DNA from: Paenibacillus thiaminolyticus
GTDB lineage: Bacteria > Bacillota > Bacilli > Paenibacillales > Paenibacillaceae
DNA length: 64,000 nucleotides
Direction of reading: 5' to 3'
Assembly: GCF_007066085.1 (NCBI RefSeq)
Contig: NZ_CP041405.1
Coordinates: 1,364,001-1,428,000, forward strand
Below the pieces are notes generated by a model, which did no database searches, was not told where the DNA came from, and worked only from the letters and a program-made list of their open reading frames with translations. This document shows, piece after piece, positions 1-8,717 of this stretch. Within the stretch, counting starts at the first letter, position 1. Each line of letters begins with the position of its first letter. Position numbers and translations under genes: made by a program.

Positions 1-360
1 GTCGATCACGAGCACGATATTTTTGACCGTCTTTACGCCGCCCGCCTCGATCTGGTACGCCGCTTCAAGCGCCAGTCCCGCGATGAACAGCATGACGAGC
101 GTCGCGGGCACGAGCACCAGCCATGATGTGCCCGCATACCGCTGCCGCCACGATTGGCCATTCAGCCGGGGCGAGATCATCTCGGCCGTCAGGCAGGCCA
201 GGCCGATGAATAGGGCGATAACGCCGAAGTAGAGCCCGCTTACCACGACATCCGGCCATTGGCCAAGCAGGCGGCCCAGCAGCCACTCCCCGGCCGCCCA
301 GCCGGCGGCGCCTCCGATCAGGCTGAACAGCACCATGAGCCAGTTCACTTTTCGCTGCAT
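1..360 (-). CDS. Membrane protein entering a VWA domain, N-terminal part (cut by left edge)
   Basis: These are the first 120 codons of a gene that continues past the left edge. It begins at an ATG at 360, with GAGAGG about 12 bases upstream. Hydrophobic stretches at about residues 7-24, 38-58 and 80-100 predict three membrane spans. The last visible residues, NIVLVID, look like the first strand of a von Willebrand factor A domain, the final D being the expected first metal-site (MIDAS) aspartate. The gene is co-directional with the tubulin-like genes to its right, 151 bases after the stop of the second one, so it is probably part of the same operon. The VWA call rests on one strand only and would be settled by the sequence further left. 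Confidence 0.6.
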   Translation of the reverse strand, partial: MQRKVNWLMVLFSLIGGAAGWAAGEWLLGRLLGQWPDVVVSGLYFGVIALFIGLACLTAEMISPRLNGQSWRQRYAGTSWLVLVPATLVMLFIAGLALEAAYQIEAGGVKTVKNIVLVID

Positions 361-511
361 AAATATAGCATCCTCTCACATAAAATACGTGTTCATAAAG
401 GGATGTACAAGCATTCCACTCCCCGCCATTCCCCCCGGAACGGCCGCAGCCCGTACGGAACATCCGCGCTCCCGCACGGAAGCACGGCGGACGTTCGCCC
501 GGCATGCCGGC

Positions 512-2950
512 TTAACGGACAGGCGGCAGCAGCTCAGGATCGAGGCCGTGGAATCGGTACCCGTTCTGCACATAGCTCTCGTAGTACATTTTCCCGTTCC
601 GGTAATACATGAGGTCCTCAACGCGGAAGCCGCCCATAATGTTCAGCTTCTCCACCCCGCTGCTTCGCTTCTCGTGCACGCAGCCGAGCTTGTAGATGCG
701 GGACGTCTCCTCCTCGTTCAGCGCGTACCGCATAAATTCGCTCGTCGCGTCGCCGAAGAAATATTTCTCCTCATAGCGGTGCTTATGCGTATAATCGAGC
801 AGGCGGATATGAATGCCGGCATGCTCCTCCAGCGTCCGGTACAGCTTCTTGAACAGTTCGTCTCGCGACAGCACCTCCTGGTTGCTGTAGTCGATCGTCA
901 CGTTCGCCCGCCGCAGCAGTTCTTCCTCGAACGTCTGCTTGAACGGAGCCGCGGTCAAAATATGAGCCCGGCACACCTCGCACAGCCGCGCGGCCAATGC
1001 TTCCGTTCCTTGCTCCAGCAGGCGGGAGACGCTGCCCATATACCGCTCTTCGCCGAAGGCGCCCGGCCCCCGCTTCGCCTCGATATCCCGCATGACGTCC
1101 GCCGTTACTCGCTCGTAATACTCCATAATATTTTGACCGATATAATCATCGGCCTGGCGGATGCTGGCAAACGCCGCTTCCCGGAGCGTCCGCTCCAGCG
1201 TCTCCAGCTGCTGCACATACTGCTTATATATCGTGTGCAGCCGTTCCAGCTCCGCTTCATATCTCCGGTACAGCCCCAGCTCCGTCTCCAGCCGCAGCAC
1301 CTCCAGCTTCTGACGGTACACGGTGTCGAAGAAGGTGCGGATGAAGCTGCGCACATTATGCTTATCCATCAGCGGCAGCCGCTGGAACGATTGCTCCTCC
1401 ACCGTCTCGCTATACTTCTGCTCCAGCTCGGCCCGCGCCGCCTCGAGTGCTCTTCCCGCATCGCGGATGCGGCCGTGCAGAAGCGGCCAGATGCTGCCCG
1501 CTTCCTCCGCTTCGTTCGTCCAGGCGTACACATGATAGAAGCCGATATCCGTCTGGGAGTCCAGCCGCTGCCGGACCATATATTGCAGCTCGTCATCCGG
1601 CAGCTGCCGGATCGCGCTGTCTGCGGCCCGTTCGTAATTATCCCGGAAAAAGGCAATGCAGCCGCTGCCGAACAGCGCTTCCTCGGCTTCGCGCAGCGTC
1701 ATGCGCTTCAATTGGCTGAAGCTGACGCCATGCGTCATCATGCCGTTCATATCGCGGAGCCGCTCATCGTCCGGCACTGCTTGATCGACCCGGGCCCCTA
1801 TCGCTTCCGGGTCCAGCCCGAACCAGGCCAGCTTCTCCGCCGGCGTCCGTTCGGGTCCGCCCTTCATCCGCGCCGTCAGCTCCCGGCAGAAATGGTACAG
1901 CACAGCGAGCGCTATCGAATGATTCGGGCGCTTCACCTTCGAGAATCCCGCCGAGACGAACCCGATCCGGCCGGATTCGGTCATCAGATTGTTGCGCAGG
2001 GAGGTATTGTTGTAGCTGTCCATTCCATGCGCCGCGGCCGAGTCAATCCGCTTCCGGTTTTTCAACAGGTTCATATGGCAAATGATCTCGTAATTGTCTT
2101 CCTCGTCGAAGGATGACATGCCGCGTTCATTTTTGTCCGTCAGCACGTAGACGAGATCGAATAACGGCGAAGCGGGATGCGTCACCTCGATCGCAATCCC
2201 GTCTTCCGTCACATGCAGCGGGGCCGAGAACGAATAGTCCGGACTCTGCATATAATCGAGCTCGCGCAGGAACGCGACTCCCGCCGAGCTGGCATAGCCG
2301 AAGGATTCCGCTTGTTCACGCTCGCTGACGAGCGCGTACAGGTCCGTCTGCACCGATTTGAACGATTGCTGAAAAATCGCTTCCGCCAGCATCGTAATTT
2401 CCGGCACCAGCACATTGAGCGGATCATCGGCCCGCGTAATGACCCCCAGATGAATCCGGTCGAAGGAGGCATACAGGCGGCCGTACTCCGCGATATCGCT
2501 GCTCACCTTCCGCAAGATGCGGTTGAGCTCAAGCAGGCCGCCCTCCTCCTCGTAGAACTGGCGGTGCACATCGCGGCGCAGCTTCTTGCGGCTGTCGCCG
2601 CCCCCGCTTCCGCCGATCGGAAGCACGAGCCGGGCGACTCTGCCGCCGGGGTCTGCGCCATGCCGCGCGGAAGCGGAGCCGCGGGCGGCCGGGCCAGCCG
2701 TGTCATCGCCGTAAGCTTCCACGCCTTGGTCACGGGACGCCGCGTGCACGTACATCACGCCGGCGCTGTTATCCCATTTCCGATCGTTAATCCGGATCAT
2801 CGGCTCGATAGCGTCCCCCGCCTTGTCGCCGATGAAGAGGAACACCGTCGGATAATGAATGCTGCTCTGGTTATCGTCCCGGCCGGTGAGGCGATCCTCG
2901 TCGTGCGCATATTCGGTTGCGAACCTTTCTACCATGGTGTGCGTCATCAT
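512..2950 (-). CDS. Second tubulin/FtsZ-like protein, nucleotide loop lost
   Basis: An 812-residue protein starting one base after the stop of the larger tubulin-like gene (TAA-G-ATG), so the two are translationally coupled. It is unannotated by eye at first, but several blocks align with that neighbour: IGDKAGD (40-46) with IGLGGTG, RELDYM (229-234) with KELDYW, SPLFDLVYVLTD (261-272) with SPLPPFNLCHLIS, and GFVSAGFSKVKRP (330-342) with NIIGASSAVLPIE. At the place of the neighbour's GGTGSG loop this protein reads ITRADDPLN (171-179), so the phosphate-binding glycines are gone. The C-terminal half is mostly charged helix and probably coiled coil. I infer a catalytically dead partner subunit, possibly forming a heterodimer or mixed filament. 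Homology is read by eye and the function is inferred. Confidence 0.65.
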   Translation of the reverse strand: MMTHTMVERFATEYAHDEDRLTGRDDNQSSIHYPTVFLFIGDKAGDAIEPMIRINDRKWDNSAGVMYVHAASRDQGVEAYGDDTAGPAARGSASARHGADPGGRVARLVLPIGGSGGGDSRKKLRRDVHRQFYEEEGGLLELNRILRKVSSDIAEYGRLYASFDRIHLGVITRADDPLNVLVPEITMLAEAIFQQSFKSVQTDLYALVSEREQAESFGYASSAGVAFLRELDYMQSPDYSFSAPLHVTEDGIAIEVTHPASPLFDLVYVLTDKNERGMSSFDEEDNYEIICHMNLLKNRKRIDSAAAHGMDSYNNTSLRNNLMTESGRIGFVSAGFSKVKRPNHSIALAVLYHFCRELTARMKGGPERTPAEKLAWFGLDPEAIGARVDQAVPDDERLRDMNGMMTHGVSFSQLKRMTLREAEEALFGSGCIAFFRDNYERAADSAIRQLPDDELQYMVRQRLDSQTDIGFYHVYAWTNEAEEAGSIWPLLHGRIRDAGRALEAARAELEQKYSETVEEQSFQRLPLMDKHNVRSFIRTFFDTVYRQKLEVLRLETELGLYRRYEAELERLHTIYKQYVQQLETLERTLREAAFASIRQADDYIGQNIMEYYERVTADVMRDIEAKRGPGAFGEERYMGSVSRLLEQGTEALAARLCEVCRAHILTAAPFKQTFEEELLRRANVTIDYSNQEVLSRDELFKKLYRTLEEHAGIHIRLLDYTHKHRYEEKYFFGDATSEFMRYALNEEETSRIYKLGCVHEKRSSGVEKLNIMGGFRVEDLMYYRNGKMYYESYVQNGYRFHGLDPELLPPVR

Positions 2951-2951
2951 C

Positions 2952-5900
2952 TTATTTCAACTTTCTCCGAATGGCGTTCAGCTTGGTCGTCAATTGCTTG
3001 TAGAACTGGTACGTGTCCTCGCCGTTCGCCAGCTCGATTTTCTCGTATTCCAGCCGCTCGCGCGCCTCCAGGAATGCCGCGTACAGCTCATCCAGCTTCG
3101 CCAGCAGCGGCGCGACGTCCTCTGTCGCCGTCATCTCGGCGGCGCGGCGGGCCGATTTGCGCAGCAGCGTGCCGCGACTCTTCTCATCCAGGCCGCGGAA
3201 ATGCTCGTATACTTCGTATTCGACATAATCCCGGCTCTTCATCAGATTGGCGAACGGCTCCCATGCTTCCTCTTCCTCGTCGCGGTCATACACATAGAGC
3301 GCGCCTTTTTTGCAGATCGTTCCGGTGTACAGCGCCTCGATGAATTGATCCTGCCACTTCTCCTCATCCTGATGCTGGCTAAGGATCTGCTCGAACTCGG
3401 CCATCTTCGCCTCGATCGCCTCATACTTGGCCAGTTCCTCACGAATGCGCGCAATCAGCTCCGGCGAGCGGATCAGATTGTCCTTCGCCAGATCCTCGTT
3501 CATGCTGCCGAAAATATCTTTGGTCTCGACCGGCTCCAGCCCCTCTTCCAGCAGCCGCTTCAGATCGAGGTAAGCGCGCTTCACTTCCCCGAGATTCGGC
3601 TTCGCGGCCTGAAGCTGCAGATCGTAGCCTTGCAGCATGTCCGCGAGGTTGAACGGCTTCGTGAAGACGACCGCATAGCGGTTGCTCGTGTTGTCGTCCA
3701 TGCCCTTCTCGATGACGGTCTTGAACCGCGAGCCCCGTTCGAATTCGGCGCGGACGCGGGCGTTGTATTTCTGCACCCGTTCATTCTGGTACGTATCTCC
3801 CCATGATTGCTCCGGTATCGGCGAAGGAAGATAAGTCCAATTCGCTTTATCGGTCTGCACGAGATGGCGGCCGATCCCCTCCTTGTCGAGAATCGTGCGC
3901 TCGTAGCTTTCCTCATATACCTTGAGCGGCGTATAGACGAAGAGCGGCACCCCGTTATGCGTATTCAGCCAGAAGATGCGGTTCTTCACTTCGCTCTCCT
4001 TGACCGTGAAGTTCGACTTGCCGACCGCATTGTTCTGATAATTGCGGATCCCTTTGAGAATGCTCGGCGCCTGGACGGGCACCGACACGAAGCCCCAGCG
4101 CGGGAAATGAAGATTGCCCGAGCTGTTGCTCAGATGGAAGACCGGAACCGCCTCGTCATCCAGCTTGCTCGCGATCTGGCGCTCGACGAACTTGTCGATC
4201 GACTCGTCGTTGCCGAACTTCATGACGAGGAACTCCTCCATCGATTGCGTAATCAGATCGCCGAACTTGTCCGACAGGAAGTCTGAGATCGAACTAACGA
4301 TATCGAGCTCCTGCTCCTTGATCCACTGGTTCGAGTGATTCAGCAGCTCCAGCGAGAAGTCGCGGATCAAGTCATCGACTTCCTTCTGATCCATAATGTT
4401 GCTGATGACTTTCGAGATGTCCGGCACGCTGACGATGTTCCAGTAATAGGTCCGGTTCCCTTTATGGTCGGCCTGCTCCTCGCCGTTGATCAGAATGTCG
4501 CCGTTCTTCTCGAAGATCGAGTTGAGCGCGTTCAATATTTCGGTAAATACGCTATAAATGCGGTTGTTCTCCTGGTTCAGCAGCTGGTACAGATCCTCGT
4601 AGAATTCGATCATCTGCTCCGTGCGCTCCACATCGGCATGCAGCCAATATTCATGGATTTTGGCTTCGATGTACATATTTTTCTTTTTGTCCTTGGAAAT
4701 AAAGGCGCTCTTCGCATCGCCGAGGCGCTCATTCGCCTGCTCCTGCGCCGCCTCGATGTCGCGCGGAATATGATGCAGATTCTCGCGCAGCGTCTCGATG
4801 TAGGAGAGCAGCATTTTCAACAGACAGAAGCCCTTCTCCGTGTAGATGAGACGGGACACATAGAACGGCCCCTGCTCCGGATGGAGGAACATCCGCCGGA
4901 TCTGATCGGTGAAGCTGCCGACGATCTCGCCGGGAAGCTGCTTCTTCGCCTTGATGTATTCCTCGCGCGCCCGCGCCAGGAACGTCTGCTCCAGCTCCGT
5001 ATCCATATTGACGACTTGCATTTTGATGACATTGTTATAGCTCAGGCGCTCGCTGTTCTCGAAGCCCGGCAGCGGCTCCGGCACGCGCGATTCGAATGTC
5101 TTCACCATCGTGTCGAGATCGACGCCCAGCTTGCGGGCGAACTTCTCGACCTCCTCCTGGCTCGGCGCCTTCTGGAACATCTTCTCCATCTTCTGGAACA
5201 GACGGTACCCGAGATAGGTCGTCATCTCTTCGATTGGCAGGACGGCCGACGACGCGCCGATGATGTTGTATTCGTAATTGGCCGGATACGCCCGGTTCAT
5301 CTGGGCGATATTCGTACGGATATTGCTGATATAGTCGTGAATCGCGAATTCCTCGCCGGACTGCTTCTCCTCGCTCGCCATGAAGTTGGTAATGTTCTCG
5401 GCCGTCACGTTCATGCAGTAGTCGTACGAGTTCTCCAGCAGCTTCCCTTCCGTGTTCGTCGCCGAGATCAGATGGCACAGATTGAACGGCGGCAGCGGAG
5501 AATTAACCGTCAGGATGTTGCCGTATTTCTGCCGGAAGCGCTCGCCGCGGCTGTCAACGTTCATCCAGTAATCAAGCTCCTTGAGCGCGGCGTAGCCGTT
5601 CTTCTTGATATATTCGCGCGTATGCTCGCTTAGGCTCTTGTTCGACAGGTTCACGTCCGGCGTGAACAGATAGCCGAGCGTATTGACGCGGTCGATGCCC
5701 GCCGAGCCGTAATCCCGCTCGATAATGCCCCGCACGATATAGGAAATATCCAGGAAGCAGCCGCTGCCGGTCCCGCCGGACAAGCCGGACAGGAGAAATA
5801 CCATCAGCTTCTTGTTCGTGCCGACGGACAGCGTCTTAATCTTCTTGTCAATCGCCTGCACGACCTGATTGATTTTGGTGAACAGCAGCAGGCGGCCCGC

Positions 5901-6341
5901 CTGGCGCACGCCTGCGGCGCCGTTCATCCCGTCGGTGATGCTGAGCTCGGGGGACAGCCACTCGGTAATGTACGGCTCCAGGATGCTGCGGTTCTGCAGC
6001 AGCCCGCCGATCTCGGCGTTCGACAGCAGCACGAATTCATTGAGCGGATCGAGTCCGATGCCGCGGTATTTTTTGTTGCGATCCTGTTCGTTCGTCTCAA
6101 ATGCCAAGAACTCCACATTGTCCGGCTTCTCGCGCTTCTTCTTCGAGATCGGATCTTCCGGCAGCTTGAATCTGCGGTTGATCTGATACTTCAAGCGCAG
6201 CAGCGCGTCGATGCCGGTCCCGCCCAAGCCGATAATCAAGATCGGATTGTCGATCGTGTCGACGCGGATCTTATCGCTGACGATTCCTCCGCCCAGCGAT
6301 ACGTCCAATTGCTGAATATGTTCTCTGACGATTGGTTTCAT
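2952..6341 (-). CDS. Large tubulin/FtsZ-like GTPase-fold protein
   Basis: A 1129-residue protein, about three times the length of FtsZ. The first 400 residues carry the signature of the Tubulin_2/FtsZ-like family: a Rossmann strand with IIGLGGTG (36-43), an acidic/Asn strand FLAFETN (78-84), GVRQAGR (144-150) and the tubulin T-loop SGGTGSG (188-194) after a hydrophobic strand. A canonical FtsZ T7 catalytic loop was not recognised. The remaining 700 residues are helical and mixed alpha/beta with no domain I can name. No signal peptide or membrane span is evident, so it should be cytosolic. It starts at the ATG at 6341 behind GGGAGGAAC. It sits between a secreted VWA protein and a degenerate paralogue. 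Families of this type were proposed from genome context to act in membrane remodelling with VWA partners; nucleotide binding is likely, polymer formation is inference. Confidence 0.8.
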   Translation of the reverse strand: MKPIVREHIQQLDVSLGGGIVSDKIRVDTIDNPILIIGLGGTGIDALLRLKYQINRRFKLPEDPISKKKREKPDNVEFLAFETNEQDRNKKYRGIGLDPLNEFVLLSNAEIGGLLQNRSILEPYITEWLSPELSITDGMNGAAGVRQAGRLLLFTKINQVVQAIDKKIKTLSVGTNKKLMVFLLSGLSGGTGSGCFLDISYIVRGIIERDYGSAGIDRVNTLGYLFTPDVNLSNKSLSEHTREYIKKNGYAALKELDYWMNVDSRGERFRQKYGNILTVNSPLPPFNLCHLISATNTEGKLLENSYDYCMNVTAENITNFMASEEKQSGEEFAIHDYISNIRTNIAQMNRAYPANYEYNIIGASSAVLPIEEMTTYLGYRLFQKMEKMFQKAPSQEEVEKFARKLGVDLDTMVKTFESRVPEPLPGFENSERLSYNNVIKMQVVNMDTELEQTFLARAREEYIKAKKQLPGEIVGSFTDQIRRMFLHPEQGPFYVSRLIYTEKGFCLLKMLLSYIETLRENLHHIPRDIEAAQEQANERLGDAKSAFISKDKKKNMYIEAKIHEYWLHADVERTEQMIEFYEDLYQLLNQENNRIYSVFTEILNALNSIFEKNGDILINGEEQADHKGNRTYYWNIVSVPDISKVISNIMDQKEVDDLIRDFSLELLNHSNQWIKEQELDIVSSISDFLSDKFGDLITQSMEEFLVMKFGNDESIDKFVERQIASKLDDEAVPVFHLSNSSGNLHFPRWGFVSVPVQAPSILKGIRNYQNNAVGKSNFTVKESEVKNRIFWLNTHNGVPLFVYTPLKVYEESYERTILDKEGIGRHLVQTDKANWTYLPSPIPEQSWGDTYQNERVQKYNARVRAEFERGSRFKTVIEKGMDDNTSNRYAVVFTKPFNLADMLQGYDLQLQAAKPNLGEVKRAYLDLKRLLEEGLEPVETKDIFGSMNEDLAKDNLIRSPELIARIREELAKYEAIEAKMAEFEQILSQHQDEEKWQDQFIEALYTGTICKKGALYVYDRDEEEEAWEPFANLMKSRDYVEYEVYEHFRGLDEKSRGTLLRKSARRAAEMTATEDVAPLLAKLDELYAAFLEARERLEYEKIELANGEDTYQFYKQLTTKLNAIRRKLK

Positions 6342-6398
6342 AAAAGGATGTTCCTCCCTATCAGTTCGAGTTCAAAAAAACGGGCGTGCGGAACGGTT

Positions 6399-8180
6399 CT
6401 ACACAATATATTCAATCCAGACCGTTTTATCAACCTGTTGCAGCGGGATCGTAACCCGGTCGCCGCTCTTCAACTCCAGCCCTCTGCTCGCATCGACGGC
6501 GCGGCCTGATTTCTCAACCGTCCCGGCCGAGCCGTTCTTGAGCAGGATGCGGTCGCTCTTGCCCGGCATAAAGACCATCTTGTCGGTCTCCTTGAACTCG
6601 GGCGCCAGCTGCAGCAGCTGATGAAGCGTGAATTTACCCTTGAAGGCAGTCAGCTTCTTATATTGCGGATAGGTCTTCTCCCCCGTATTCTCATCGCGGA
6701 TCTCAATGACCATCTGGCCGACGAAGCCGCGGTTCGCCTTCTTCCATGCCGCAATAAGGAACCCGGCGGCCAGGGCGAGGACGATGAGGCCGACAGCCGC
6801 ATAGACGATCCACATCGGGAACGGCTTATCCGCTTCTCCATCGCCTGCACCCGCTTGAGCGGACGCACCGGCGCCCGCCGGCTTGGCGCTCACCTTGACC
6901 GGCTCCGTCTCCCGGTAGAAGCTCTTCTCCTCCGCTCTTACTTTAATCTCGTAATCATGCTTGTCCTTCACCTCGAATTCACCTTCGAAGCGGTCCCCCG
7001 CCTGATCGAGGGGCAGATCGGCCGTATCGCCGGTATCGAGGTCCTTGACATTCAGCACGGCGCTCATGTTCCGGTACAGCGCCTCGTTCTGCAGCTGCTG
7101 GCTATTGCTGGTCAAGTAGGCGCCAATCTTGATTTTATCTCCTTTTTTATAGGTTTTGGCCGGAATCGGGTCCATCGTCAGCTCCAGATCGTAGTTGAAG
7201 ACGAGATTAATATCGATCTTGTCCTTGTCCGCCCCCTTGACCTGCAGCTTCCAATCGCCCTGGACCGGTTGAATCAGCTTCAGGAGCGAATAGCTCTTCG
7301 AACGGGACAACTGAACGTCATCTGAAGGAATCGCGATCTCCTTGCCGGACGGGTCATACAGCTTCAATTCGACCGGCTTCGAGGACATGATGGAAATATT
7401 GGCCTCCATCACGTTCGCATTCGGCACGTTCACCGTCACGTCCTGATAGCTTCCGTTCCCGGTGATCGACTGGACCGGAACGATCTTCAGCTTTTGATGG
7501 CTGGCGAATATTTCGCTCAAAATTTGCGGCAGGTCGTCCGCGGACGACGTGACGAACGCTTTGCCGTTCGTCTGCTTCGACAATTCGGCCAACGCTTCCT
7601 TGTTCAGCTGCCCGTCGGCATTCAGCCCGATCGTGTAGATCGGGATGCCTTTTTGCTTCGCGTCTTCTACCGCCGCGCTCAGCTCCTGATCCGACTCCGC
7701 CTGCGTGCGGCCGCCGTTCTTGTTCAAGTAGTTATTGCCGTCAGCCAGCAGCACGATCATCGGCTCATGGGCCGGGTCGGCTCCCTGCTGGAGCACCTTG
7801 ACGGCTTCCTTCACCCCGACCGCGATGTCGGTATAGGGCCCGCGGTTCAATTGGTCGATGAACTGCTTCAGATCCTCCTTGTCCGCCTGGGATCGAATCT
7901 CCAGCAGCGCTTTCTCGCGTTCGATTTTATCGGTATAAGCGACGATGCCGACTTTATCGCCTGAGGACGACAGCATATCGATGAACATCTTCATCGCTTC
8001 ATTGCCGATCTTGTCTTTATCGCTCGTATCCATCGAATTGCTCACATCGATGACAAGCATGGCATCGATCTTCGAGGCCGCCTGGGCAGCCTGCGCCGCA
8101 GGCACCTTCCCGAGCCAGGGAAGCAAGCCGAATGCCAGAGTGAACAACATCATGTAAGCAGCAAATTTTCTCTGAAGCAT
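6399..8180 (-). CDS. Secreted VWA-domain protein with C-terminal membrane anchor
   Basis: 593 residues. A signal peptide (hydrophobic to about residue 22, cleavage near AQA-A around 30-35) is followed at once by a VWA domain with a full metal site: DVSNS (45-49), the threonine in GPYTD, and LLADG. A beta-rich stalk of Ig-like character follows, then one membrane span at about 453-475 and a roughly 115-residue cytosolic beta-rich tail. The topology places the metal-binding VWA outside and the tail inside, where it could meet the tubulin-like proteins encoded 57 bases downstream. It is the first gene of the leftward operon, with its promoter in the shared intergenic region at 8181-8564. The VWA assignment is firm; a role as a transmembrane adaptor is inferred. 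Confidence 0.85.
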   Translation of the reverse strand: MLQRKFAAYMMLFTLAFGLLPWLGKVPAAQAAQAASKIDAMLVIDVSNSMDTSDKDKIGNEAMKMFIDMLSSSGDKVGIVAYTDKIEREKALLEIRSQADKEDLKQFIDQLNRGPYTDIAVGVKEAVKVLQQGADPAHEPMIVLLADGNNYLNKNGGRTQAESDQELSAAVEDAKQKGIPIYTIGLNADGQLNKEALAELSKQTNGKAFVTSSADDLPQILSEIFASHQKLKIVPVQSITGNGSYQDVTVNVPNANVMEANISIMSSKPVELKLYDPSGKEIAIPSDDVQLSRSKSYSLLKLIQPVQGDWKLQVKGADKDKIDINLVFNYDLELTMDPIPAKTYKKGDKIKIGAYLTSNSQQLQNEALYRNMSAVLNVKDLDTGDTADLPLDQAGDRFEGEFEVKDKHDYEIKVRAEEKSFYRETEPVKVSAKPAGAGASAQAGAGDGEADKPFPMWIVYAAVGLIVLALAAGFLIAAWKKANRGFVGQMVIEIRDENTGEKTYPQYKKLTAFKGKFTLHQLLQLAPEFKETDKMVFMPGKSDRILLKNGSAGTVEKSGRAVDASRGLELKSGDRVTIPLQQVDKTVWIEYIV

Positions 8181-8316
8181 AGTTGTACTCCTTTATCATA
8201 AAATGATAGGTTAATGGCAGGCACACAAGCGCCGCGGAAGACGGCACTATATTGTTATACCTTATAGTTCTTAAGAATAGATGAAAATTTTCTGAATTTC
8301 CTTGGGTCCCGCCACG

Positions 8317-8338
8317 ATATTGTCTGAAACGACAATAT
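8317..8338. promoter_or_regulatory. Inverted repeat in divergent promoter region
   Basis: A perfect 8-base inverted repeat, ATATTGTC-N6-GACAATAT, lies in the 384-bp region between the two diverging operons, about 30 bases upstream of the rightward -10 element. Its size and place suit a dimeric regulator controlling one or both directions. No regulator gene is visible nearby, so the ligand and protein are unknown. Confidence 0.45.
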
Positions 8339-8369
8339 ATTTACTGATTCTACCACCGATCTGTCATTA

Positions 8370-8378
8370 TGATATAAT
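8370..8378 (+). promoter_or_regulatory. Extended -10 promoter of rightward operon
   Basis: TGATATAAT is a perfect sigma-A -10 hexamer with the TGn extension. The -35 region at 17-base spacing (CTACCA) is poor, which the extended -10 could offset. Transcription would begin near 8385 and leave a leader of about 180 bases before the first start codon. Confidence 0.45.
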
Positions 8379-8564
8379 CAGTGACTGTAAAGTTCAACCT
8401 CATTCGACACAATGCAATAGGAACAAGGTCATTCGAATGAAGGATGTCCTTGTCGAAATTTGTCTAATCAGTATACGATTCAAGGACACGCTGCCTTAAT
8501 AGATTACTATGGGCTTGCGGAGCATCTCCCATTACTAGATTGCAGTTAAAGGAAGGGACTCTCT

Positions 8565-8717
8565 ATGTTAGCATACGGTTGTATCGCAGTTTTGTTTCTT
8601 TTTGTCGCCAGCCAAGCCGTCCTCTATTGGGTTCGGCAGAAAGCGACGCCTTCGCCGGCGGATATTGATGCCCGGCTTGTCTCTATCGTCAATGGCGAGA
8701 GCGGGAGAACGCCATGA
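8565..8717 (+). CDS. 50-residue membrane peptide
   Basis: A short gene with a good ribosome site (GGAAGGGA, 7 bases before the ATG). The product starts MLAYGCIAVLFLFVASQAV, a single hydrophobic span, followed by a short charged tail. Its stop overlaps the next start as ATGA (8714-8717), which is strong evidence that it is translated and coupled to the zinc-ribbon gene. It is too short for homology by eye. In context it is probably the small membrane component of the rightward arm of the tubulin/VWA locus. Confidence 0.65.
   Translation: MLAYGCIAVLFLFVASQAVLYWVRQKATPSPADIDARLVSIVNGESGRTP

Noticed and set aside
335..2116. Long plus-strand open frame opposite the second tubulin-like gene
   Set aside because: Antisense shadow produced by GC-rich codon use; no ribosome site or recognisable protein, and the minus strand has homology to its neighbour.
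8302..8499. 65-residue open frame in the divergent promoter region
   Set aside because: It covers the inverted repeat and the -10 element and has no ribosome site.
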